Of a stretch of 20,104 nt of DNA, positions 13,802 to 19,771 are shown in pieces (position 1 is the stretch's first letter; each line of letters begins with the position of its first letter). Source of the DNA: a virus; IMG/VR virus record IMGVR_UViG_3300031141_000058, positions 1 to 20,104 of that record, one strand, 5' to 3'. The notes below the pieces were generated by a model. It was given only the letters and a program-made list of their open reading frames with translations, ran no database searches and was not told where the DNA came from. Made by a program: the position numbers and the translations under genes.

Positions 13802-16105
13802 ATGGACACCAGAGAGATCAAAGCTAAATTTCCAGAATATCAGGATTGGGATGACCAAGACCTAGCGGAAGCTGTAAACGCAGAGTATAAAGACCCTAGC
13901 GAAATAGAACTGATTTGGGAAGGTTTTAAGGATGGAATCCCAGAACTATGGCACGGAGCAAAACAGCTTGCTACTAGGGCAACTGGTGCAGTCGTTGATG
14001 TTGACCCCGAAACAATTAAGCAAGCCGATGCTGACGCAAACGAATACGGGACAGGGAACCCGTATGATCTTTTGGGGGAAAACCCTGATAAAAAGGTATT
14101 CGACACATTTAATCCTTATAGAACTGGAAAGGCTGTGGCGCAGCTAGGTCTTCCTTTCGCTCCAAGCAAAGCGACCATGTTGAAGAAAGGCTACGATGGC
14201 CTAAAGGCTAGGGCCAAATTTGGCGGCAAAGTTGGGGCTGCTTATGGGGCGGCTTTACCCGTTAAAGAAAAAGACTCGCAAGATAGTTATTGGGAGAAAA
14301 AAGCAAAGGATACCGGGGTAAGTGTGGCGGGGGGAATTGTGGGTGGTGAGTTGATGAACCTCTTGATTAAAGGTGGCGGGGCTACAATAGAGGCAGGGAA
14401 GAAGGGCGTGAATGTAGTTAAAAATTTAGTCCAGAAAATTCAACAGGGAGAACAGCTTCCGCAAGGCGTGACCGATCTAGGTGATCCCTCAGAAATGATG
14501 GACATATCAGCAGTCCTACAAAAGAGAATCCAAAAAATACTTAGCAAGGCGAATGAGCAGGGGGGCATTATTTCTCCAGACGAAGCCATGAAGCTTGCCA
14601 AGTATGAAGATATAGGGTATCCAGCAGGATCAGTGGGAGCGTCTAAATACCCGCATGAGCCTTTATCCCCAGCGCAACTTACCCATGACCCTCATATCGC
14701 CCAAGAGGAAATCATGGCGCAAGGAAACCCATTAATGAAACAAAAAACTGCGAACCAAGCCAGATATATGACGGGGGCAATTGAGAAAATTTCTGAAGAG
14801 CTTCAGACTCCATTAGGCAAAACCCCTGCCTACACAGGCTCGGCTGATTCACTTTCGAGGAGAGAGACTGGCGAGTCTATCATTGGTGCGGCTGATTTAA
14901 TGAGAAGCAAGATAGGCGAGAAAGTTGGGAAAGTATACAAAGCCGCAACAGAAAAATATGGGAACAGGAAGATTCGACCTACACAGTTTATGGCAGTCGC
15001 AGATGGTTTAAAGCATGAGGCCACGGCCTCTAATGTCTTGAAAGTTGTTGACGGTTACAAAGGCATGATACGCCAGAAGATAGCGGAACAAGCCCCGGCA
15101 TATAAAGGGCAAGAGGGAACAATGAACCGTGATATGTGGTCCAGTAATTTCGGCAGGACTAAAGGCGGCAGTAAAAAACCAGAATCTCAATTGGACCTTG
15201 TCACTTATGAGGGAATCCGCAAGCAGCTAACCGCGCAGATTGATGAACTTGCTAACTCTGGAAAAAACGAAGGGGCAGGAACTTTACGAAAGCTAAGACA
15301 GGCAATGGATGAAGATGTGGTCAAGGCCGTAGGGCATGATGTTTACAAGGCTGGCAGAGGACTGCACGAAAGCAGCATGAACGAAATCGACATACCGTCA
15401 ATCAAAAAAGCATTGCTAGGGAAGTACGATGATGACAGCGAAAAACTTGTAAAAAATATCAGGGACTCCTCGACAGAGCAATTGTCTAAACTGAAAGACC
15501 GCATGATGGATGAAGGAGAAAGCGGCAAAGAGACATGGCGAAGGCTAGGGGCGCAGATTTGGAATGACATGGTTGAAAGTTCTGTCAAAACATTTAGTGC
15601 CGAAGGTTACGGAAAGGGTAGGCTCGCAAGCGTTGCCGAGATGGAAAAATTAATATCTAAGTTTGGGGCTAGAGGCCGAGAGATCGGAGCCAACAGCGAA
15701 AAAGGAATTCTATTATTTGGCGAGGAGATGGCTAAAAAAATGAATGATGTCCTTCTTCTTAGTCGTAACATGGAAATCCTTGGGGTAGGTGAAGTCAAAA
15801 CAGGATTCTCCGCAATGTTCAACTTAATTGATTGGGGCAGTCGGGTATTGGGGAAAGTCCCAAGCGTTACAACCCGCGCCACTTCTGGGGCTATGAACAC
15901 CGCTTCCAGCTTGTTGAAAAAAGGGAAAAAAGAAAAGATTGAGCAAGATATAGCTGAGAGAACAATGGGAGGACCGATTTTTTCTGGGATGAGAAATAGA
16001 AAAGTTTCTGGGTCTGGTCTACCTGCACGTTACTTGGCTGGAGGTGGTGCTAGGATTGGTGCTACTGAAGGGGGAAAGAAAATACGGGGAATGCTTGCTC
16101 CTTAG
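13802..16105 (+). CDS. Large internal virion / ejection protein D
   Basis: At 767 residues this is the largest protein here. Residues 4-30 (REIKAKFPEYQDWDDQDLAE and AVNAEY) match a short helical motif ('I-x-x-K-F/Y-P-x-Y-x-D-L-S/D-D-x-x-L-A') found at the start of many phage ejection and internal-core proteins. An Ala/Gly-rich, weakly hydrophobic region follows (residues about 138-200) that could insert in or cross a membrane. Long charged helices make up the rest, and the C-terminus is basic and Gly-rich (KVSGSGLPARYLAGGGARIG). No lysozyme or transglycosylase active-site motif is evident. It probably forms part of the ejected channel. It is the last gene of the virion block, and its stop is overlapped by a tiny gene on the other strand. 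Confidence 0.65.
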   Translation: MDTREIKAKFPEYQDWDDQDLAEAVNAEYKDPSEIELIWEGFKDGIPELWHGAKQLATRATGAVVDVDPETIKQADADANEYGTGNPYDLLGENPDKKVFDTFNPYRTGKAVAQLGLPFAPSKATMLKKGYDGLKARAKFGGKVGAAYGAALPVKEKDSQDSYWEKKAKDTGVSVAGGIVGGELMNLLIKGGGATIEAGKKGVNVVKNLVQKIQQGEQLPQGVTDLGDPSEMMDISAVLQKRIQKILSKANEQGGIISPDEAMKLAKYEDIGYPAGSVGASKYPHEPLSPAQLTHDPHIAQEEIMAQGNPLMKQKTANQARYMTGAIEKISEELQTPLGKTPAYTGSADSLSRRETGESIIGAADLMRSKIGEKVGKVYKAATEKYGNRKIRPTQFMAVADGLKHEATASNVLKVVDGYKGMIRQKIAEQAPAYKGQEGTMNRDMWSSNFGRTKGGSKKPESQLDLVTYEGIRKQLTAQIDELANSGKNEGAGTLRKLRQAMDEDVVKAVGHDVYKAGRGLHESSMNEIDIPSIKKALLGKYDDDSEKLVKNIRDSSTEQLSKLKDRMMDEGESGKETWRRLGAQIWNDMVESSVKTFSAEGYGKGRLASVAEMEKLISKFGARGREIGANSEKGILLFGEEMAKKMNDVLLLSRNMEILGVGEVKTGFSAMFNLIDWGSRVLGKVPSVTTRATSGAMNTASSLLKKGKKEKIEQDIAERTMGGPIFSGMRNRKVSGSGLPARYLAGGGARIGATEGGKKIRGMLAP

Positions 16106-16200
16106 AGTTGGGGGTAATGCTTTACTAGCATGACAATGAACCATGCCAGAACAATTCCTCCCCCCACGCCGATGGCGATGGTTATTATTTCTGCGACCAT
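16102..16200 (-). CDS. 32-residue single-TM peptide, opposite strand
   Basis: On the minus strand ATG (16198-16200) is preceded by a G8 run and TAGT, which may serve as ribosome-binding site. The stop TAA is complementary to 16102-16104, so it overlaps the end of the ejection gene tail to tail. The product, MVAEIITIAIGVGGGIVLAW followed by FIVMLVKHYPQL, is a clean single membrane helix with a charged end. A promoter-like sequence lies 34-63 bases upstream. It would also be downstream of the repressor on the same strand, so it could be a lysogeny- or exclusion-type peptide. Its small size keeps the call modest. Confidence 0.45.
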   Translation of the reverse strand: MVAEIITIAIGVGGGIVLAWFIVMLVKHYPQL

Positions 16201-16233
16201 ACTACCCCCCCCGTAATCCATGTTATCGGTAAA

Positions 16234-16263
16234 AGTATAAAGTAAAGTCAGTGGAAAAGTAAA
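16234..16263 (-). promoter_or_regulatory. Sigma70-like promoter reading leftward
   Basis: Read on the minus strand, TTTACT (16263-16258) and TATACT (16239-16234) are separated by 18 bases. They match the -35 consensus at 4 of 6 and the -10 at 5 of 6 positions. Transcription would begin near 16227 and enter the 32-residue membrane peptide. No other promoter is as good in this gap. Confidence 0.4.
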
Positions 16264-16305
16264 CCCCTAAACCCACACCATAAGAAGCCATACTTGCGTA
16301 TAGCT

Positions 16306-16343
16306 AACCCAAGGTATGGGTTTAAATTTGGGCAAATTTTTTT
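16306..16343 (+). terminator. Weak double hairpin with T run after the virion block
   Basis: AACCC (16306-16310) pairs with GGGTT (16318-16322). Directly after it AAATTT-GGGC-AAATTT (16324-16339) runs into seven T (16337-16343). The second stem is all A-T and weak, but a hairpin followed by a T run at the end of a long rightward operon suggests a terminator. The remaining sequence of the 422-base gap (16106-16527) holds the small minus-strand peptide gene, its promoter and the repressor's possible frameshift extension. I see nothing else in it. Confidence 0.45.
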
Positions 16344-16345
16344 AG

Positions 16346-16537
16346 CTAAAAACTAGCACAAACTCGTAAGTACCCCGTGCTTGCACCCGCCCCTATCGCT
16401 CTCGGAGCTTGACCCGGATCGTTATAAAATAAAACTGCTCGTCTACACTCTTGCAGATCGTGGTCGAACAATTCGTTGAAATTCGTAACACTCTTGTACG
16501 GAGTTTTCCCTCTAATGTTGCCTGAATTTAGGCTCCC
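16346..16537 (-). other. Open -1 frame that would extend the repressor by 63 residues
   Basis: From the repressor's codon pair AAA-AAG, a one-base backward slip enters a frame that stays open for 63 codons, to TAG at 16348-16346. Its product begins GSLNSGNIRGKTPYK and contains NFNELFDHDLQECRRAVLF and RAIGAGASTGYLRVCASF. This is a protein-like composition with no start codon except an internal TTG lacking a ribosome-binding site. The slip site is A_AAA_AAG (16543-16537, minus strand), the heptamer used by E. coli dnaX. Either programmed frameshifting joins it to the repressor (205 residues in all) or an old indel cut it off. I do not recognise the extension. Confidence 0.4.
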
Positions 16538-16962
16538 TTTTTTACCACTAGAGGTATGGCTTTTTTTTCAGAAAGTTCGTTTTCTAGACTGTTTATTTTC
16601 TTCATCAATAATATTATTTCAGCCTGTGCTTCAATTAGCTGTTTAGTGAACATCCGTTCTGTCTCCCCTTCTAGGTTTGCTTGTGAACTTTCTTTTAGTC
16701 CTTCTGCTATTTCCTCAGTAAAGATCATATCTTCTTTTTGGTAAGCGATCCTTAATTCTACTGCAATTTGGCGCAATAGTGTCTCCCCATTCTTGGGAGG
16801 TCTATCCCCAGTTTCCCACCCTGACACAGTTCTGACGCTAACTTGCATCAACTCGCCAAGTTCTGACTGAGTTAAGCCATTATCTTGGCGCATAATGGCA
16901 ATTTGACGAGCTATAGTTTTTTTATTCATATACTTATTGACATCGAAGTGACTTTCTGACAC
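16528..16962 (-). CDS. Cro/C1-type HTH transcriptional repressor
   Basis: The 144-residue product has an XRE-family helix-turn-helix at about residues 16-70. IARQIAIMRQDNGLTQSELG leads into ELMQVSVRTVSGWETGDRPP, with the classic TQ-ELG (helix 2) and V-VRTVSGWE (recognition helix). The C-terminal half (about residues 75-135) is charged and helical, ending LIEAQAEIILLMKKINSLEN, likely a dimerising coiled coil. The frame can begin with GTG at 16962 or with ATG at 16929 (MNKKTIARQ). Neither has a good ribosome-binding site, and the ATG gives the usual HTH N-terminus. A palindromic operator candidate lies just upstream. It is the main minus-strand gene, set between late and early blocks, as expected of a phage repressor, but no integrase is in view. 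Confidence 0.85.
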   Translation of the reverse strand: MSESHFDVNKYMNKKTIARQIAIMRQDNGLTQSELGELMQVSVRTVSGWETGDRPPKNGETLLRQIAVELRIAYQKEDMIFTEEIAEGLKESSQANLEGETERMFTKQLIEAQAEIILLMKKINSLENELSEKKAIPLVVKKGA

Positions 16963-16967
16963 GATGA

Positions 16968-16984
16968 TGACAGTTCAACAGTCA
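16968..16984. promoter_or_regulatory. Operator-like 17-bp palindrome upstream of the repressor
   Basis: TGACAGTTCAACAGTCA is symmetrical about its centre C at all but one pair of positions: TGAC-x-GTT-c-AAC-x-GTCA, with the x pair not complementary. Such 14-18-bp near-palindromes are typical binding sites for Cro/C1-type dimers. It lies 6 bases before the repressor's GTG and about 39 before its ATG, where bound protein would block leftward transcription (autoregulation). Additional TGAC/GTGAC half-sites occur at 16938-16962. A TTGACT -35-like element for leftward transcription is at 17031-17026, without a good -10. Confidence 0.6.
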
Positions 16985-17040
16985 CTGGGATTCGTATGAA
17001 TAACTTAGACCATAAAACCCAACCAAGTCAAGAAAAACCT

Positions 17041-17057
17041 ATAGGCAATATGCCTAT
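17041..17057. promoter_or_regulatory. Second 17-bp palindrome in the control region
   Basis: ATAGGCA-ATA-TGCCTAT is a perfect 7-bp inverted repeat with a 3-base centre. It is unlike the 16968 palindrome, so a different regulator or a different form of the repressor may bind here. It lies between the repressor and the HU-type gene, just before the leader terminator, and could control the rightward early promoter. That promoter itself cannot be identified with confidence. Confidence 0.5.
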
Positions 17058-17064
17058 GAGTTTT

Positions 17065-17121
17065 GGACTCCTCATCTCCTCCCCCATCCCAGTGGCCTTG
17101 GGTGGGGAGTCCTTTTTTTTT
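17065..17121 (+). terminator. Strong intrinsic terminator in the leader of the early block
   Basis: GGACTCC (17065-17071) pairs with GGAGTCC (17106-17112). Inner C-rich and G-rich arms (CCCCATCCCA around 17082-17091 and TGGGTGGGG at 17099-17107) give an alternative or extended stem, and nine T follow (17113-17121). It points rightward. The ATG of the HU-type gene is only 17 bases beyond the T run, and its ribosome-binding site GGAG is at 17128-17131. The early genes must therefore be transcribed through this hairpin, which suggests attenuation or antitermination. Confidence 0.85.
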
Positions 17122-17138
17122 ATTAGCGGAGAATTTTA

Positions 17139-17426
17139 ATGAAGAAGATGACAAAAAACGGTTTGGCTTTAGAAGTCAGCAAGCTCTTAGATTTGCCGCA
17201 CAAAGACGGGATGAAGATTACAGATGCAGTTTTTAAGTGTCTGCGTGATGGCATGGTGAAAGGGCAAAGCGTTGAAATCAGGAACTTCGGAACTTGGCAT
17301 TACCGTGACCTGTCTGGGCGAACCGGGCGCAACCCAAAAACTGGCGAAGCTCTAAAAATACCGGCAAGAAAGAGAGTGGTTTTCCGAGCCGGGAAGCTGT
17401 TGCGGGAGGGTGTGCGCGGTGATTAA
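17139..17426 (+). CDS. HU/IHF-family DNA-bending protein
   Basis: The 95-residue product follows the HU/IHF fold throughout. An N-terminal helix pair (LALEVSKLLDLPHKDGMKI, DAVFKCLRDGMVKGQ) leads into the strand SVEIRNFGTWHYRDL and the DNA-binding arm TGRNPKTGEALKIPA, with the intercalating Pro at residue 66. VVFRAGKLLREGV ends it, matching the conserved 'F-x-x-G-K-x-L'. Length is normal. A phage-encoded HU would bend or coat phage DNA, for example in replication, recombination or early gene control. GGAG at 17128-17131 serves the ATG; an internal ATG three codons later is also possible. It is the first gene of the rightward early block, right behind an intrinsic terminator. Confidence 0.9.
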   Translation: MKKMTKNGLALEVSKLLDLPHKDGMKITDAVFKCLRDGMVKGQSVEIRNFGTWHYRDLSGRTGRNPKTGEALKIPARKRVVFRAGKLLREGVRGD

Positions 17427-17829
17427 TGAAGTGCGGATTTACAACTCAAAAATGAAGTTGGTTGCCGTTGTGACCCCAGAGCTTACTTTCGACAGCATGA
17501 AAAAGTTCCAGCCCCATCTGTGCGGCAATGGCAAGTGCGGCACGATGACAGTGAACCGCCATTACTGTTCGGACTTATGCAGACTAGACATCCGGGCTAA
17601 GGCGTATAAAGCGAAGAGGGCCGCGAAAGCGAAGCTCGAAGACGCGAAGCCTACTCGCATATGTATTAAAAAAGGTTGCAGGACGAAACTGATTAAACGG
17701 AAATTGAAATTTTGTTCGAGAAAGTGTTCGGAAGCCGAGGGAATTGTGACCCGGCGCAAAGAGGCGGAAGTCAGAAAAAACAAACTAAAGGAGCTTCGAA
17801 AAAATGGAAACTATCAACGACAAGTTTAG
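17410..17829 (+). CDS. Basic protein with two Cys4 zinc-binding clusters
   Basis: GTG starts are available at 17410 and 17419, both overlapping the HU gene, and an ATG at 17452. Numbering from 17410 gives 139 residues. Two like clusters are present: C38-x4-C43-x9-C53-x3-C57 and C85-x4-C90-x11-C102-x3-C106, each ending YCSDLC or FCSRKC, a treble-clef or zinc-ribbon-like signature. A Lys/Ala/Arg-rich helix lies between them (residues 60-80), and the C-terminus is a basic helix. It probably binds nucleic acid. The exact family is not recognised; single-cluster relatives are common in phage early regions. The last 26 bases overlap the next gene. Confidence 0.7.
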   Translation: MCAVINEVRIYNSKMKLVAVVTPELTFDSMKKFQPHLCGNGKCGTMTVNRHYCSDLCRLDIRAKAYKAKRAAKAKLEDAKPTRICIKKGCRTKLIKRKLKFCSRKCSEAEGIVTRRKEAEVRKNKLKELRKNGNYQRQV

Positions 17830-18106
17830 CGCAGATTTCGAGACATTGCGGGACAAAATTGAGTTGCTTCGTAAAACCTTCAAAGAAGGTGTGGACGATT
17901 TACCTGATGACTTGAATACGCCAGAGTTTGAGCGTGATGCCCACAAAGTTAAGTGGTTTTCCGAAATGATTTATTCGCTGGGATGTGACATTTCTGAAAT
18001 TGGCGAAGACATGATGGTGGATAAACAGGTGGGCGAAAACTATGAAGAAAGATATGTGGAAATGAACGGTCATAGAGAGTTTGAAGGTTATGGGGTGGGC
18101 CAGTGA
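17804..18106 (+). CDS. Small acidic early protein, unknown
   Basis: A 100-residue acidic, mainly helical protein beginning METINDKFSADFETLRDKIE, with a central FERDAHKVKWFSEMIYSLGC and a C-terminal EFEGYGVGQ. No motif is recognised. GGAG precedes the ATG at a normal distance, the start lies inside the previous gene, and the stop overlaps the next start (GTGA), so it is part of a tightly coupled early operon. Acidic early phage proteins often act as inhibitors of host factors; that is only a possibility here. Confidence 0.7.
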   Translation: METINDKFSADFETLRDKIELLRKTFKEGVDDLPDDLNTPEFERDAHKVKWFSEMIYSLGCDISEIGEDMMVDKQVGENYEERYVEMNGHREFEGYGVGQ

Positions 18107-18276
18107 GCGACATGGCAGTAGCGTGGTTGTTGATCGGCGGCGCGGTTTGGTCTGTGACAATCGGCGCGGTACTTGTTAGTTGCTGGGCGGAAGACTGTAC
18201 CGAGGCTGAATACGAAGCCCTTGAAAATGACCAGTGGCAGCGTGACCACGATGAGATTGAAGCTTTAGATCATTAG
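18103..18276 (+). CDS. 57-residue single-TM protein with acidic tail
   Basis: GTG 18103 overlaps the previous stop (GTGA); ATG 18112 is an alternative. The product, MSDMAVAWLLIGGAVWSVTI followed by GAVLVSCWAE, has one membrane helix (about residues 5-27). An acidic C-terminal tail with two Cys and many Glu/Asp ends EIEALDH. It is probably an inner-membrane protein with the tail on one side; the family is unknown. Its stop codon TAG (18274-18276) lies within stem I of the hammerhead ribozyme that follows, so translation to the end of this gene may affect ribozyme folding. Confidence 0.6.
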   Translation: MSDMAVAWLLIGGAVWSVTIGAVLVSCWAEDCTEAEYEALENDQWQRDHDEIEALDH

Positions 18277-18368
18277 CCCTCTGATGAGCCTGTGAAATCC
18301 GGGCGAAACAGCGGGTGAGAATAGCTTGTACAGGGGGGCAATTCTCATTCGCTGTCAGGAATAATTAT
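18269..18368 (+). ncRNA. Type I hammerhead self-cleaving ribozyme
   Basis: All conserved core bases are present in order: CUGAUGA (18281-18287), stem II, GAA (18305-18307), stem III, then the cleavage triplet GUC (18354-18356). Stem II is GCCUG/CGGGC (18288-18292 with 18300-18304) with a 7-base loop. Stem III is 15 continuous pairs, 18308-18322 with 18341-18355, including the required A15.1-U16.1 pair (18308-18355) and two G-U pairs, with an 18-base loop. Stem I pairs 18278-18280 with 18357-18359. After a 2x2 internal loop 18272-18275 pairs with 18362-18365, leaving both RNA ends in stem I (type I). The internal loop is where a loop I-loop II contact would be expected. Cleavage would fall between 18356 and 18357, leaving a 34-base leader before the annealing-protein gene. 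Confidence 0.92.
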
Positions 18369-18390
18369 AAAAACCACTGGGAGAAATAAA

Positions 18391-19110
18391 ATGGCAGATA
18401 AAAAAGAAAATAAGGGGATTTTTGAGAATCTGTATTCGATTAACGTGGGCGAGCATTTAGACCTGAAGGGCGGGTTCAAGTATTTAAAGTGGTCAGTCGC
18501 ATTTCGCATTTTGTTGCAGCATTATCCCAAGTCTCATTGGAGAGTTTTGAAGCAGGACGAAATTGACATTGGTGTCGATCTTTCATCTGTCAAGGGGTCC
18601 ATTGTAGCGACAGAAATCACAGTTGTGGGACACGATGAAACCGTTACTAGGACTGAGTTTCTGCCCGTCTTGGATTATAGGAACAATATATTGCCGGGGC
18701 CGTCAACGATGGACATTAACAGTTCTATAAAGCGGTGCTATGTGAAGACTCTTGCTCATCTAGGTCTTGGAATGAAGGTTTTTGAGGGGGCAGACTACCC
18801 TGAGGATTGCACGGAGCCGAATGACGCAATCGTTGCCCCTGCTGTAAATGCAGCCATTGACCGCATTTTGGATCGACCCGTTGTCCATGACGATATTGAT
18901 GACTTTATCGATGAGGTTGGTGAGCGCATAAACCACGAAGACCAAGAAGCATTGATGGAACTGATGGACAGTTTAGGGCTGGGAGTCCCTGACGTTATGG
19001 AAACTATAAAAGAGCAAGGTTACACCCGCTCCAGCGAAATACCTAAAGGCAAACTTGAGGAATTTAAAGAAGCACTGAAGGCAAAGGGGGTGGCAAATGT
19101 TGCAAGTTAA
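18391..19110 (+). CDS. Sak3-type single-strand annealing protein (DUF1071)
   Basis: The 239-residue product has the conserved layout of the Sak3/DUF1071 group of phage annealing proteins. FKYLKWSVAFRILLQHYPKS lies near the N-terminus (the usual 'YLSWA-AW--' region). A central beta-rich part has VATEITVVGHDETVTRTEF and LPVLDYRN, and the diagnostic TMDINSSIKRCYVKTLAHLG and LGMKVFEGADYPED cover residues about 110-144. The acidic C-terminus is variable. Such proteins anneal complementary single strands in phage recombination, with an exonuclease or SSB partner. GGGAG lies about 9 bases before the ATG. The mRNA 5' end for this gene may be made by the hammerhead cut at 18356/18357. It overlaps the next gene by 14 bases. 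Confidence 0.8.
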   Translation: MADKKENKGIFENLYSINVGEHLDLKGGFKYLKWSVAFRILLQHYPKSHWRVLKQDEIDIGVDLSSVKGSIVATEITVVGHDETVTRTEFLPVLDYRNNILPGPSTMDINSSIKRCYVKTLAHLGLGMKVFEGADYPEDCTEPNDAIVAPAVNAAIDRILDRPVVHDDIDDFIDEVGERINHEDQEALMELMDSLGLGVPDVMETIKEQGYTRSSEIPKGKLEEFKEALKAKGVANVAS

Positions 19111-19771
19111 GGAAGATTCAAAAGTTGGAGAAGAATTAGCAAGGCGCGGAAACGCAGTGTACAAAGCGTGTGTGGCCTTAGTGATTTGTGATGACGCGAG
19201 TTATGCGGTGGCTGATGCGATGCTTAGTGAAACGAAAAGGCTTGAGAATGGAAATGTAAAATTCTGGGCTGACACAAAAATGTGGGCGCACAAAGCTTGG
19301 AAGGCGATTGTGTACAAGGAGAGAATGATGTCGCAGCCTATAAATGAAGGCGGCAAGGTACTGGCGCGGAAGATGTCAGATTACAGACGTGACCGTTGTG
19401 AGCTTAAAGAGGCTGAGCGTAAAACTGAGCAGGAGAAACGGAGTCTGACAATGAAGGTCAAGGCTTTAGAACTTGCGGAGCAAGGGGTTCCTCAAGTCGC
19501 AGTCGATGAAGTTATGGCGATGGCAGAGGAGCCGTTAGTCGTAAGGGGTTCAGAACTTCGGGGTAAGACTTCATTCATTTTGAGCTATGAAGTCGAGATT
19601 AAGCAGGGCGAAGAGCATTTGATTCCGAGGGAAATTTTGGAACCTACAACCACAAAGATGAGAGATGCTTTGATTTCGAAAGTCAAAGCGATAGCAAAAA
19701 CCAGCGGTGGAAAACAAATTGAGGGGCTGAATATTATTCAAACGTCAACGGCGAGGAGGAGAAGCGCATGA
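19097..19771 (+). CDS. Conserved recombination-neighbour coiled-coil protein
   Basis: The 224-residue product has a pattern seen in many phage early regions. An N-terminal helical domain includes VKFWADTKMWAHKAWKAIVY and KERMMSQPINEGGKVLARKM (about residues 54-92). A charged coiled coil follows (residues 95-130), then a small C-terminal domain with SYEVEIKQGEEHLIPREILE, PTTTKMRDALIS and GLNIIQTSTARRRS. Such proteins commonly lie beside single-strand annealing or RecT-like genes; their function is not settled. AGGGGGT precedes the ATG. It overlaps both neighbours (14 bases and ATGA), so it is made with them. Confidence 0.65.
   Translation: MLQVKEDSKVGEELARRGNAVYKACVALVICDDASYAVADAMLSETKRLENGNVKFWADTKMWAHKAWKAIVYKERMMSQPINEGGKVLARKMSDYRRDRCELKEAERKTEQEKRSLTMKVKALELAEQGVPQVAVDEVMAMAEEPLVVRGSELRGKTSFILSYEVEIKQGEEHLIPREILEPTTTKMRDALISKVKAIAKTSGGKQIEGLNIIQTSTARRRSA

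Noticed and set aside
13802-16105. Lytic transglycosylase in the large ejection protein
   Set aside because: No catalytic Glu in a recognisable SLT/lysozyme context; the sequence is mostly charged helices and Gly-rich segments.
16130-16216. 28-codon plus-strand frame (MTMNHARTIPPP...)
   Set aside because: Poly-Pro shadow of the minus-strand membrane peptide; no ribosome-binding site and no protein-like composition.
16380-16440. TTGACC followed by TATAAAAT as a rightward promoter near 16410
   Set aside because: The two boxes are only about 8 bases apart, far too close for a sigma70 promoter.
16106-17138. Integrase gene, attachment site or tRNA near the repressor
   Set aside because: No tyrosine/serine recombinase motif, no tRNA cloverleaf and no matching direct repeats were found. 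Temperate life style rests on the repressor alone.
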